Shown in pieces: positions 12,471-21,212 of a DNA stretch of 64,000 nt. Numbering within the stretch: position 1 is the stretch's first letter; every line of letters starts with the position of its first letter. A program made the position numbers and the translations under genes. The stretch is taken from NCBI GenBank assembly GCA_037043455.1, contig JAWPHD010007159.1, positions 62,001 to 126,000 on the forward strand, written 5' to 3'. The notes below the pieces were generated by a model. That model was not told the origin of the DNA, did no database searches, and saw only the letters and a list, made by a program, of their open reading frames with translations. This stretch comes from Cyrtodaria siliqua (lineage: Eukaryota; Mollusca; Bivalvia; Adapedonta; Hiatellidae).

Positions 12471-12874
12471 TAAATATTTTTTCCTGTAAACATTACTGTT
12501 ACCTGTGTATAGGTGCGATGTGCAATGGTTGATGTATATACAGTAAATGTTTTCCTGCGCTATATTTGCTAGCTTAAATATCCGATTTCGAAATGAGCTG
12601 GTGAACAAACATGAAGTTACAAATAAGAAAATGCATTAGAAAGAAGCAATCGATTGTTATAGAGACTGTGTAGCTTTAAGCTACCATGTACATTTCTGAG
12701 TAGCATTTGTTCCAATATCCCATGATTACAACATGGCAAGTGTTAGGTTTTGGGTACCCCATGAAATGCTTTAAACAATAGCAGCCTTTTTAGACACTGA
12801 TCATTCCAAAGCTTTATCCGTGCTTTTATATTGGTGATTTTCACACTTTACCCTTTCTGTATAGATAATAGTAA

Positions 12875-12969
12875 ATGGGTATTTTCATATCACTCTCTAT
12901 ATCAGACCTGAGATCCATATCAGCTCGAAAGCGAGGGCCTGATATAGGATGTGATATGAAAATACACAT
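12875..12969. repeat. Fold-back element (unit 2)
   Basis: Same inverted-repeat element as 7,363-7,457. Confidence 0.75.
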
Positions 12970-14370
12970 TTTTTATTCTGTTTAATATCATATACTTCAG
13001 CTTTTTTGAAATGTCAGATCACACATTACGCTGTTATTAATAGGTCTAGTCCATTATGGTGTGTTCCTGTCTGTCGCGTAGGTGGTACACAGCATTTCTT
13101 TTCAAAACTTGTCTTAAATTGAGTGCCATTGAATTTACAACTTTCTAATCCAGAAAATGAATGTTCACAAGTTGCTATTTCATCCACGGATAATGATGTG
13201 GTTATGTCAACCCATGATAATGCTTTTATAGTCAATAGTATGGCTCGACAACAGGATGGAAGCAAACTATGAAAGCCAGCCGACAAAACATACACGTGAC
13301 AAATCGAATCCAATCGTAACTTATCGGTAATTTCCGTATCACTCCGGTAAAACCAATCGGAACTCTTCTCCAATTTCCGTACTCGGTAATAGTGGCTCGG
13401 AGAGTATTGGGTGCCGCTCAATGGTTTTTTGCATCAAAATGCAGCATTTGGTTCGGTTTTCGATTGTAGCTCTCCGCAAAATAGTGCTCTTCTATATAAT
13501 GTTGTATTGAAGAAAATATTGCAGATTTGTGAGTGATTTTTATCAATTTCTTGATATTTTATTGCTATGACCGATAAATTATACTTTTTAACAAAATAAA
13601 TCCCCAAATATGTGCAGTTGGAATCAAGACGTTTCGGCCCCAAACAGTTCGTTCGGTCCCAAACAGTTCGTTCCATATAATAACTGATAGTTTGGAAGCA
13701 TTTGTTGAGTTTTCCAAATAATGACTTTAATATAACGGTAGAATTGAAGGGAAAGGCGGAAGAGACATTGTAATTATGATTATATCATATTATGGGAGTG
13801 ATTGTTTACCGTTTTGTCAGTCGAGAGTGATATGTCAGCTGCATGCATATATTAACTTGATATTGTATCAGTAAATCAATTAATAAAACTCTAAACAAAG
13901 AAAGATATGACTCATGAAGATCATACTGACGTCCATGGTACTTGATATATTGTTAAATTATGCTTATATGGTTTGAAAGTATATATTTTTTCTCCAATCC
14001 ACAGACATTAGGGTACACCTTTGACATGAGGGTTAGTTTATTGCAAGATATATATCTTATACATATATCATCTAGTGAAAACATTCCAGATATCATATAT
14101 TTAATATAAACAATATGAAAATAGTTTATTTAACACTATTACTCTGTGATCAGTGATTACATCAAATGTATTTATTTTATAAGGGCTTCTAGAAGCATCA
14201 AACATTTTCAAAATGTTTAAATTTCAATCGGAGGCTCTAGTGTGTTTTACAAAAGATGGTTTACAGGAGGAATAACTTTTATCAATGACATTTTAAACAA
14301 AAATGGAAATCTTTATTCAAACATAGAATTGAATGAACACTATAATTAGAGTCCAATTTTCTTGAATATG

Positions 14371-15436
14371 AAGGTATTATAACTGCTGTCAGGAATTATT
14401 TGGCAAACCTGAATATTGTGCATCTAGCCTGTAACAGCCAAACCCTATTCGTCCACTAATCCTATCCTTAATTCTACAAAATGAGAAAGGCTGTCGAATC
14501 ATATATGACATCATGATTAGAAATAATGTATATCCCAAAGCATTAAGTAAATGGAAAAATGAAGCAGTTAGTGTTCCAAACTTTGAATTTGAAAGTTTAT
14601 ATGCCTTACCTTATAAAATAACAAAAGATCCTAAGTTACCTTGGTTCAATTTAGGATACTTGAAACAAATTACCTTTTATCTAAAATGAATATTATTAAT
14701 AACGATATGTGCAGCTTTTGCAAAAATACACTGAAACTATCCAACATCTATTTTGGAACTTGGAACACAGTAAAAGAATTCTGGTCAAAACTTCAAACTT
14801 ATCTTACAGAAAAATGCAATACAGCATTCGTAACTTTAACAGAAACAGATATTTTTATTTGGAAATAGTAAATTTAATACTGTTTTGAGCAAAATCATCA
14901 TGCAAGCAAAACGTTACATTTATGAAAACAAGATGCAACGTCAAATTCCACAGCTTAACCTTTTTAAAACGTATACACTATCTTTGTACAAAGTTGAGAA
15001 ACTAATCGCATATAAAAACTCAAAAATGAATAAGTTTGAAACCATGTGGAGTCAATACCTTGCTATCTGTGGAACTGGAGTATAGAGATAATTTACTTAG
15101 TTGATTTTTCCAGTATCAAACTGTAGCAAATAAACTTAATGTTTTCATTCTGGGACATGCAAAGCTTAGCTTACTAATTAGAAATAACATACCCTTGCTT
15201 ATATCCTGATCTTCCTTAATCATGTTAATCAACCTTCTTGTTTTTTTTTATAGAAAAAATAATAATTTTGGAAGTTGTGTATATTAATCCTTTAAAACTA
15301 TCCTAAAACATTGTCCTTTGATAATGGATTTATATACAGATTTATTACACAGTATGGGTTATTGTTTTTTTCTCTTTCCAATAACAAAATATGAGAAAAA
15401 ATCAATGTAGCGTGAAACAATGTTTATTTTTGATAC
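14371..15436 (+). pseudogene. LINE retrotransposon 3' part, decayed
   Basis: Coding remnants read on the plus strand from about 14,437 to 15,085 in several frames. They resemble the region after the reverse-transcriptase domain of LINE ORF2 proteins: a KITKDPKLPWFNL stretch near 14,620, a CSFCKNTL zinc-knuckle-like motif near 14,713, and a basic C-terminal stretch (AKRYIYENKMQ, then YKVEKLIAYKN) ending at a stop at 15,085. Frameshifts and stops separate the pieces, and the upstream RT and endonuclease are absent, so this is a 5'-truncated dead copy. The remaining 350 bases are AT-rich 3' UTR-like DNA, into which the Polinton is inserted. The clade (CR1-like or other) cannot be settled from this fragment. 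Confidence 0.7.
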
Positions 15437-15442
15437 TATAAC
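15437..15442. repeat. Left target-site duplication TATAAC
   Basis: TATAAC directly precedes the Polinton terminus AGTAGTATAGAAAG. The same six bases directly follow the right terminus at 27,356-27,361. Polintons make 6-bp duplications. Confidence 0.7.
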
Positions 15443-15845
15443 AGTAGTATAGAAAGCGGGGTACGAGGCCAGTTTTCCCTCGCTGGGAATGAGAACAACT
15501 AGTGAAATATGCCAGGGGGGTACTCAGGCGAAACTCTCATTTGTACCACTAAGATCTAAATGTAAGTCACGCCTAAATCAACACCCCAACATATTTCAGC
15601 AGCTTTCTCAAGCAACCCCGCACAGGGAAACTCGCCTGATACCCCCCCTTTCTATACTACTAATCAATCCGGTTTACCATTTTAATAACATAACATTTGC
15701 AACTCATTAGGAGAGCGCAATTTTATTTTATGTCTACTTTCGTTGAATCTACTTTCGGCGAAGTGTTTTAATAGCATTTGCAACTCGTTAAGCAAAGTCA
15801 GACGGAACCGGCGGTAGTCTTCATCATTGCTCTGCATATCATTTT
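15443..15845. repeat. Polinton left terminal inverted repeat (about 400 bp)
   Basis: It matches the complement of the right end in segments: the outer block to about 15,662, then a block with AACATTTGCAACTC and AATTTTATTTTATGTC, then the GTCAGACGGAACC block. The inner limit is near a GATATGCAGAGC-type complement at about 15,840. The outer 220 bases are themselves bordered by opposing AGTAGTATAGAAAG (15,443) and CTTTCTATACTACT (15,648-15,661). The repeat includes the 3' half of the coiled-coil gene. Confidence 0.8.
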
Positions 15846-16101
15846 TTACCATGGAGTATTTTATTTTCCTACACTTTGCTATTTTGTATTTTAGTTCAAG
15901 AAGCTCTTCTCTGTTACTATTTAGCTCGCGTTCATAATTATCCATTTCAACCAGCAATCGTCTTTTTTTTGTGTCCATAAAATCATCACGAACTACTTCA
16001 TATTCTACTTGGAGTTGCCTGCCTCTCATCAATTCTCTTCTATATTTATTTTTTAAATTGTTAAGTTTTCTGCAAACCTTTTCTAATCTTTCTTGTCCCA
16101 T
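15682..16101 (-). CDS. Small coiled-coil protein at the Polinton left end
   Basis: 139 residues starting at an ATG that directly follows an AT-rich TATATAAT stretch. About residues 1-90 are charged and heptad-like (KVCRKLNNLKNKYRREL near the start, ELLELKYKIAKCRKIK near 65-80), so a coiled coil is likely. The C-terminal 50 residues are basic and contain NELQMLLKH and a second NELQML near the end. I do not recognise a family. It is the last gene of the minus-strand block, 37 bases after the integrase stop, and its 3' half lies in the terminal inverted repeat, so partial inverted copies occur at 26.56-26.94 kb. The frame is intact. A structural or DNA-packaging role is possible but not shown. 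Confidence 0.65.
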   Translation of the reverse strand: MGQERLEKVCRKLNNLKNKYRRELMRGRQLQVEYEVVRDDFMDTKKRRLLVEMDNYERELNSNREELLELKYKIAKCRKIKYSMVKNDMQSNDEDYRRFRLTLLNELQMLLKHFAESRFNESRHKIKLRSPNELQMLCY

Positions 16102-16137
16102 TATATAATAATATTATATGTTATTATTTTTAAGCCC

Positions 16138-17087
16138 TTATTTAATATTTTCAATATCCTTAAATGAGACCCAGCTATTGAAATCCTCATTGTAACCCTT
16201 CCATTTAATAAATGCTTGTTTCTTTTTATAATCACGTCGTATTACTTTTTCAATCCTAAATATTTCTTGCTTTGCTTTTATCATTTCTAATTCATAGAAG
16301 CTTCCATCAATGTTTTCGTTGTTTAAATCTTTTATTTTGTATGTCACTGGATTTGTGTTTTGAATTTCATCAACAATAAATATTTCTTCAGTCCAATTTG
16401 GGGTATAACCTTTCTCAAACGTTCTTTTATATTTGCTGATTCTAACATTATCCCCTTTTTTAAACTTTGGCTTAATTTGATTACTTCTCATTTTTCCATA
16501 CAAGTTGAAATACACTGTTCCTTTATTTTTCTCATCGCTAGCATCAATCGGCGTCATTTTAATACTCCGATGTTTTGTATTATTATATTTATCAACCATC
16601 GCCTGAAGCACGTCTAAATATGTATTTGTATTGTTTGCTGTGAAATATTTCCACATCTTTTCTTTTAATGTCCTGTTAAATCGTTCAATTACTACAGCTT
16701 TTCCAAAATTAAAATGTAATACATTTCGATATTATTATCATCAAGAAATTGCTTAAACGTTCTGTTGTAAAATTCCACACCTTGATCAACCCACAACAAT
16801 TTACACTGTCTTCCTGTACTCATTATTTGTTGGAACTCTTTAGTAATTTCTAAACCAGTTTTATTTGGAACAGGTATAACCCAAGCAAATTTACTAAATA
16901 AATCAATAACAGTAAGCAAGTATTTAGTACCTTTATTATGCTTTGAAAACGATTGCATATCAACCAGATCAGCAGACCATATTTTATCAATTTCATTAAC
17001 AATCACACGGCGTTGAGTGAACTTTCTTCGTATAGGTTTATGAAGTTCATCTGCTAACTTGTCAGTCCATTTCACACGCCTTTTCTA
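16138..17087 (-). pseudogene. Polinton retroviral-type integrase with C-terminal chromodomain, frameshifted
   Basis: The gene would insert the element into host DNA. The first part (17,075-16,692) has the RNase H-like core: ADLVDMQ holds the first catalytic Asp and LWVDQGVEFYN the second. The frame then breaks near 16,700. The region with the expected catalytic Glu (an IERFNRT stretch) lies in a different frame just upstream of 16,656. The second part (16,656-16,138) carries the core's end (YNNTKHRSIKMTP), a KGDNVRI SH3-like strand and a C-terminal chromodomain (RIEKVIRRDY, then FIKWKGY). No ATG begins the first part. Its frame is the same as that of the upstream PLA2-like segment, separated only by a TAG at 17,087-17,085. 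The integrase looks inactive in this copy. Confidence 0.9.
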
Positions 17088-17546
17088 GTTTTTTGGGTTT
17101 CCAAGATCAAGCTTATATTTTGTACTAATGACTGGTTTTACTATCAAATTCTTAGCAATCTTTTCTCCGATAGTTTTAGACTTACTAGATTTCAAACCAG
17201 CAAGCATGTTTTTATCACACGTTGATTTATTACTAGGATTTTCGTCATAACAATAATCATGATCTTTACAAACAGCATCCAATTCATTTACCGGTTCTCC
17301 GCTATCAAGTGGATTACCAGGACCGCAATATTTATAACCAGGAAGTGTTAGCCCTTTTTTGGGTAGCAAAGGGAGCAAAGCTTTATGAATATCAATATTT
17401 CCACCTTTTATGTTTTTAACAAACTTTGTTTAAGTAATACCACAAGACGCACAAGTTGCTCTTAACATTTTTCTATCATTTTTTGCTAAAACATACTGAG
17501 GATTAATATTTTCAGTAACCATCTTTTCTTTAATACAGTAACTCAT
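17085..17546 (-). pseudogene. Zinc-ribbon plus PLA2-like segment, in frame with integrase, two stops
   Basis: From the ATG at 17,546 the frame reads 38 residues of a zinc-ribbon-like region (YC near the start, CASCG at the end) to a TAA at 17,432-17,430. The same frame then continues through a phospholipase A2-like domain: YCGPGNPLD matches the calcium-binding loop and [10 protein letters not shown] the catalytic His-Asp. Parvovirus VP1 and several Polintons carry such domains, thought to help membrane escape. The frame ends at TAG 17,087-17,085, and the integrase follows in the same frame. Only one of the two expected Cys pairs is visible in the ribbon. The start is favoured by an upstream AATCTAA/TATA motif and a 16-base gap to the protease stop. 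I infer a former fused gene. Confidence 0.75.
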
Positions 17547-17564
17547 ATATAATATGATTAGATT
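17547..17564 (-). promoter_or_regulatory. Putative gene-start motif: AATCTAA then TATA
   Basis: On the minus strand AATCTAA lies 11 bases before the ATG at 17,546, with CATATTATAT between. The same layout precedes the core and capsid genes. A late promoter is an inference. Confidence 0.35.
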
Positions 17565-17991
17565 AAACTTCGTTTACAAAATATGATTTTATAATGTTTT
17601 CATTTACTATTGGTTTGTATGGTTTTAATAATTTGTAAAGAATATCATACGTGCTATTTCCTTTTTGTAACTTTTTAATGAAGAATAGGCAGAAATATCC
17701 ACACAGAACACTTGTTTTATCTTGGTATTGAATGGTGTTGTATTTTATATTAGGCATGTACGCTAAAACTTCTTTTGGCGGGCTCAGACCAAACGGATCG
17801 AAGTAATAATTATCATAGTAACAAATCCAGTGTGTGCCGGGTCCAATATAATCATCAAGATTAATAGTACCACATTCTTGTTTATTTTGTTTTCTGGTAA
17901 TTTTTCTCTTGCTAAACACTCCCCTGAAGTTCTGTGTGCCTAGCTGCTTAACCCATTTTGTTATATCTAAGCTAGATGTGGGTTCATTTTT
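17563..17991 (-). CDS. Adenovirus-type cysteine protease (maturation protease)
   Basis: This protease (family C5/Ulp-like) would cleave virion precursors. Visible motifs are NLDDYIGPGTHWICYY, with the catalytic His in THW, then YFDPFG with the acidic residue region, and VLCGYFCLFF with the nucleophile Cys in LCGYFC. The first convincing residues are well upstream of the only near-cognate start (GTG at 17,919): the frame is open and looks coding (LDITKWVKQLG) back to an A15 homopolymer at 17,995-18,009. The core protein runs into that run in another frame, so the protease was probably made as the C-terminal part of a core-protease fusion. The active-site motifs are intact. Confidence 0.85.
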   Translation of the reverse strand, partial: KNEPTSSLDITKWVKQLGTQNFRGVFSKRKITRKQNKQECGTINLDDYIGPGTHWICYYDNYYFDPFGLSPPKEVLAYMPNIKYNTIQYQDKTSVLCGYFCLFFIKKLQKGNSTYDILYKLLKPYKPIVNENIIKSYFVNEV

Positions 17992-18677
17992 AAATTTTTT
18001 TTTTTTTTTATAAATGGGATACTTCTGTATGGTCTAATTTGTGAGTCTACTTGTAAACCATGTCCTCTTCTGTCTACTTGCAAACCTTTTCCAGTTAAGC
18101 CACTAATAAGAGATCCAATCAATGGAATTCCTAATGATGCAAGCATTCCAAGAAATCCTCCGTCCTGCTGTTGTTTTTTAGTAAGTTTAACAGGGCAGTG
18201 GCCTTTTGACTTTGCTATCTTCTTTCTTTGTGCAGCTGTTAATGTATTTGATTTTAGAAGTGTTTGTTTTTTATCAGCAGGAACAGTTACCATTCCATTT
18301 CCAAATATTTTACCAATTCCAGTACTTGCCAGACCACTAAGTGCCCCAGTTGCTAGAGGTCCTAATATCTTTGGAGCAAATCTAGCAACTGTTGGTAATA
18401 TTGTTTTAGTTAACAAACCAGCTAATGCACCTAAAAAGCCTCCATTTTTAGACTGGGATCTCATCTGCGATTTTGATATATTTATGTCTAATCCCCGTCC
18501 ATCAGATTCAGCTTTGTTAATATTGTTAATTTGAGTAGCTGTTAGCAGCAAAGGAAAATTCCCAGTTAGTTGGTTATTTTTTAACCTGAGTGTTAATTCA
18601 CATTTGTTTTCATAAGCCTTCGCTAAACTTTGTTTCTGTCCATCTGTTAAATTTACTGAATAATTTATGTAAGTCAT
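17967..18677 (-). CDS. Glycine-rich virion core/minor protein, probably fused to the protease
   Basis: 236 residues from an ATG preceded by TATATA. Residues about 1-70 carry LTDGQKQSLAKAYEN and NNQLTGNFPLLLTATQI, an N-terminal region common to small Polinton virion proteins. Residues about 80-125 are hydrophobic and glycine-rich (GGFLGALAGLL, ILGPLATGALSG), and a second such block (GGFLGMLASLGIPLIGS) lies near 170-190, like membrane-active adenovirus pX/pVI segments. A basic linker and a QVDSQIRPYRSIPF stretch follow. The last dozen residues are read through an A-run and are probably not the native end. The ATG is five bases past the capsid stop. Confidence 0.7.
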   Translation of the reverse strand: MTYINYSVNLTDGQKQSLAKAYENKCELTLRLKNNQLTGNFPLLLTATQINNINKAESDGRGLDINISKSQMRSQSKNGGFLGALAGLLTKTILPTVARFAPKILGPLATGALSGLASTGIGKIFGNGMVTVPADKKQTLLKSNTLTAAQRKKIAKSKGHCPVKLTKKQQQDGGFLGMLASLGIPLIGSLISGLTGKGLQVDRRGHGLQVDSQIRPYRSIPFIKKKKNLKMNPHLA

Positions 18678-18696
18678 ATATATTATGAGTTAGATT
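18678..18696 (-). promoter_or_regulatory. Putative gene-start motif: AATCTAA then TATA
   Basis: AATCTAA lies 12 bases before the ATG at 18,677, with CATAATATAT between. The motif overlaps the end of the capsid gene, so any promoter here sits inside the upstream gene. Confidence 0.35.
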
Positions 18697-19965
18697 TAAC
18701 TATTACCAATTCATTCCCGACAGTATCAATAACAACATCTTCCTCATAAAGAACGAGAGCATAAGCTTTATAAGGAGCTCCTGGAGCTGCATTTAATTTA
18801 TATCTTAAATTTAATTGTTTTGGATCAACACTAACCTCATTTCCCTTGTAACTTAAATCGAAATATATCATTCCGAAGAGATTTTTAAAATAACCCTTAT
18901 TGAGTAAAGTTCCAGTGTTTTTATCATTTTGTTTGTAAGAATAATTAATAACATCTCTGAATATTCTTATAATATTATCATAACTGTAATCAGTTTCTGG
19001 ATAATAAACTCCATTTCCAACTTCCAATCTAGCTGTTTGAAAATAAGAAGCAGCATCACCAGCATTTAGTTTAAATGTATCCAAAAGGTGAGGATTTCGC
19101 TCTTGGTGTGAACTCTTGTCTGACCGTTGTAAATACACAAACACATGTTTGGGATTTTTGACACCAGCCGTTATTCTAAATACAGATTCAGTTAGTTGAG
19201 AACTTCCGCTCTCTTGTATCATTTCACGGAGGTAAGTCCATCTTGTTGATGTCATATGATTTGTCATTACATAACTTAAACCATCTGAGTTAAATATCAT
19301 TCTGGGTATCCACAAAACTAATTTATTAATAACTATTCGGCCATCATCACCACTTGATTTGAAAATTAACACATTATCATTTGTCAGTTGCAAGCTAATT
19401 TGAATTTGACCAGGAGGAAGCATGTTTTTTTCCAGACCTCCAAAGAAGGAATATTTATTTAATGGGATTATAGAGTCAACTTTTCGATTAGTTATGATTA
19501 AAGTATGACGAGCAGTAAATCCTGAATTATAACCGGCTTGATCATCTCGAGATTCTGCAGCAGTCGTTTTATCTAAAAAAAGTATTCGTTTGTTCCGGTT
19601 GTACTTGCATAATCGTCAGAAATTTCAAGCAAGCTTTTGATATTAACAAATCTGTGAAGAGTATTACCATCGTAAACTATTTTTCCATTTTGCTTTACTC
19701 GCATTTGATCAATCAATGAAGCTGCATCGTTAATTAAAACAATTCTGTCAGCGTCTGCAAAAGCGTCTCCATTCAAAACTTTGTTTACTTGAAAACTGAT
19801 TTCAAAATATGCGTTATACCAATCAAAGTAAGAACTTCTGTCATTTATTGTAAACTGATAACCACTTTTCATTTGTCTGGTATTATTTCCTGGTTGTGTC
19901 ACGGGGGTATCTAACTGAATAGGTACATGCTCGTATCTAGTATTATATTGATTACTTCGAAACAT
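18683..19965 (-). pseudogene. Double jelly-roll major capsid protein, one frameshift
   Basis: About 427 codons, near the usual Polinton capsid length. The N-terminal part (19,965-19,573) starts MFRSNQYNTRYEHVPIQ and includes FTINDRSSYFDWYNAYFEI and DAASLIDQMRV, typical of the first jelly roll. The frame then ends at a T7 run and resumes in another frame (first readable residues LDKTTAAESRDD). It continues as MLPPGQIQISLQL, LYEEDV and the stop at 18,683. A one-base indel in the T7 run accounts for the break, either a real mutation or a sequencing error in a homopolymer. The gene lies between the 142-aa protein and the core protein, with gaps of 21 and 5 bases. An AATCTAA/TATA motif precedes the start. 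Confidence 0.9.
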
Positions 19966-19988
19966 CTATATATACTAGTAATTAGATT
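19966..19988 (-). promoter_or_regulatory. Putative gene-start motif: AATCTAA then TATATATA
   Basis: AATCTAA lies 16 bases before the capsid ATG at 19,965, followed by TTACTAGTATATATAG. It overlaps the stop of the 142-aa gene. Confidence 0.35.
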
Positions 19989-20415
19989 ATTTTTTATTAA
20001 TTAATCGATTAATTCTTGTATGAATTCCCCTTCCGGATAGTAATCTATTAATTTTTGCATTTACATCTTCTTCAGCCCCGGCTACATCTTCTTCAGTTTC
20101 AGCTACAACTTCTTTTTTGTTATCAGCCTTTGTAAGTTCTTTTAAAATCATCTCTCCTTTTGGTTTACTAGGTTTAATAATAACTGAAACTAATTTATCA
20201 GCAGCCATTTTTCCTACTTCATCTCCAAGTTTTTTAGAGCCGCTTTCTATGATTTGCTTGCCAGCAGTTTCTAATGCTTTCTTGCCTGCTGTTTTCACAG
20301 ACTCGCTGAATATCTTTGATCCGACTTTTGAAAGAATGTCAAATATACCAGCTCCAGTTAATCGATCAACTTGAGTATATGTTCCCTTGCTAGTGTCATA
20401 AACTTTTTTAAACAT
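19987..20415 (-). CDS. Small helical minor virion protein (142 aa)
   Basis: An intact frame from ATG at 20,415. It begins MFKKVYDTSKGTYTQVDRLT. Residues about 20-80 form an Ala/Gly/Lys-rich amphipathic region (GAGIFDILSKVGSKIF, KKALETAGKQIIESGSKKLG), residues about 100-120 are acidic (ETEEDVAGAEEDV), and the end is basic (RGIHTRINRLINKK). Proteins of this type sit beside the capsid gene in Polintons and adintoviruses and are compared with adenovirus pVI-like lytic or cementing proteins. That link is by position and composition only. Gaps to its neighbours are 15 and 21 bases. Confidence 0.65.
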   Translation of the reverse strand: MFKKVYDTSKGTYTQVDRLTGAGIFDILSKVGSKIFSESVKTAGKKALETAGKQIIESGSKKLGDEVGKMAADKLVSVIIKPSKPKGEMILKELTKADNKKEVVAETEEDVAGAEEDVNAKINRLLSGRGIHTRINRLINKK

Positions 20416-20430
20416 ACCATATAACTTATG

Positions 20431-21192
20431 TTACATTAATTCCTTTAAAACAAATCGAAATGATGTGTGGACACCATTAAGATTAATAATCTTACCAGAA
20501 AAATCGGTAATGTAAATATTAATACTGTTAATGATCGTTTTGGTTACTTCACAGAACCCGACTCTTATCGGTTCATCTTTGAAAGGATATGATCTCGTAA
20601 GATCAGCTGTACTTATTTCATAAATGACATCCCCGTATGATCCATCAACAATAGAATTACTTATCAAATCACAGTGGATATACAATGTATCGATAGAATT
20701 TGTTATGTTTGGTGTCACAGTTCCAAATTTAGTTTCCCTAATAACCGCATATTTGTCAAACCCGATCAAGGCATGAAAGTTTGTTTCTCTTAAATCAAGC
20801 ATGAAATTATTATGGATGGTAACCAAGCACTTGAAACTTGATAAATCAAACTCAATTCTTATCGGGATGGGTGAGTCATCAGTTAAATCATTGTTTACAG
20901 TCAATGCTTCTTTTATGTAATTATCGATATCAGCATAACTGTAATTTCCATTTGCAAAACTAATAGTTTTCCAATCTGTCCCATTGTGGTACCTTATCAC
21001 TTTGTTATTAAAATCTTCACTAATATTATACCACGAGTAAGTCATGGAATTAATCTTATCGAGCCCAATACCATATTGTTTGTTCCTGTCTAATATTAAT
21101 GGTCTGTCAAACACAGTTGTAAAATTACTCGGTGTGTTCGAGCTATTAATTATTGATGCTTTCTCCGATGATAATACACTTTTTTGTTCCAT
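20431..21192 (-). CDS. Penton-like minor capsid protein (single jelly roll)
   Basis: 253 residues, intact, from an ATG preceded by CTTATATTAT. Visible features are an N-terminal SNTPSNFTTVFDRPLILD, LDKINSMTYSWYNI, a central GNYSYADIDNYIKEAL, and a C-terminal FSGKIINLNGVHTSFRFVLK. These occur in the Polinton minor capsid (penton) proteins that fill the vertices beside the double jelly-roll capsid protein. It lies between the fibre-like gene (20-base gap) and the 142-aa gene (15-base gap), the usual neighbourhood. There is no break in the frame, and this is one of the best-preserved genes of the element. Confidence 0.8.
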   Translation of the reverse strand: MEQKSVLSSEKASIINSSNTPSNFTTVFDRPLILDRNKQYGIGLDKINSMTYSWYNISEDFNNKVIRYHNGTDWKTISFANGNYSYADIDNYIKEALTVNNDLTDDSPIPIRIEFDLSSFKCLVTIHNNFMLDLRETNFHALIGFDKYAVIRETKFGTVTPNITNSIDTLYIHCDLISNSIVDGSYGDVIYEISTADLTRSYPFKDEPIRVGFCEVTKTIINSINIYITDFSGKIINLNGVHTSFRFVLKELM

Positions 21193-21212
21193 ATAATATA
21201 AGATGGATAAAA

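Larger units (their letters stand above)
8849..14370. repeat. Tandem segmental duplication, unit 2 (about 5.52 kb)
   Basis: Second copy of the 3,476-8,848 unit, in direct orientation and immediately adjacent. It keeps features that unit 1 has lost (perfect hairpin, 52-base stretch near 12,541) and has two more minisatellite units. The largest open frame (13,026-13,421, minus) starts at TTG, has no known domain and is interrupted in unit 1, so I do not call it a gene. The repeat could be genuine, or it could be two haplotypes placed in tandem by an assembler. Confidence 0.9.

Noticed and set aside
13026..13421. 131-codon minus-strand ORF in tandem unit 2
   Set aside because: It starts at TTG, is shortened in unit 1 by small changes, and has no recognisable domain.
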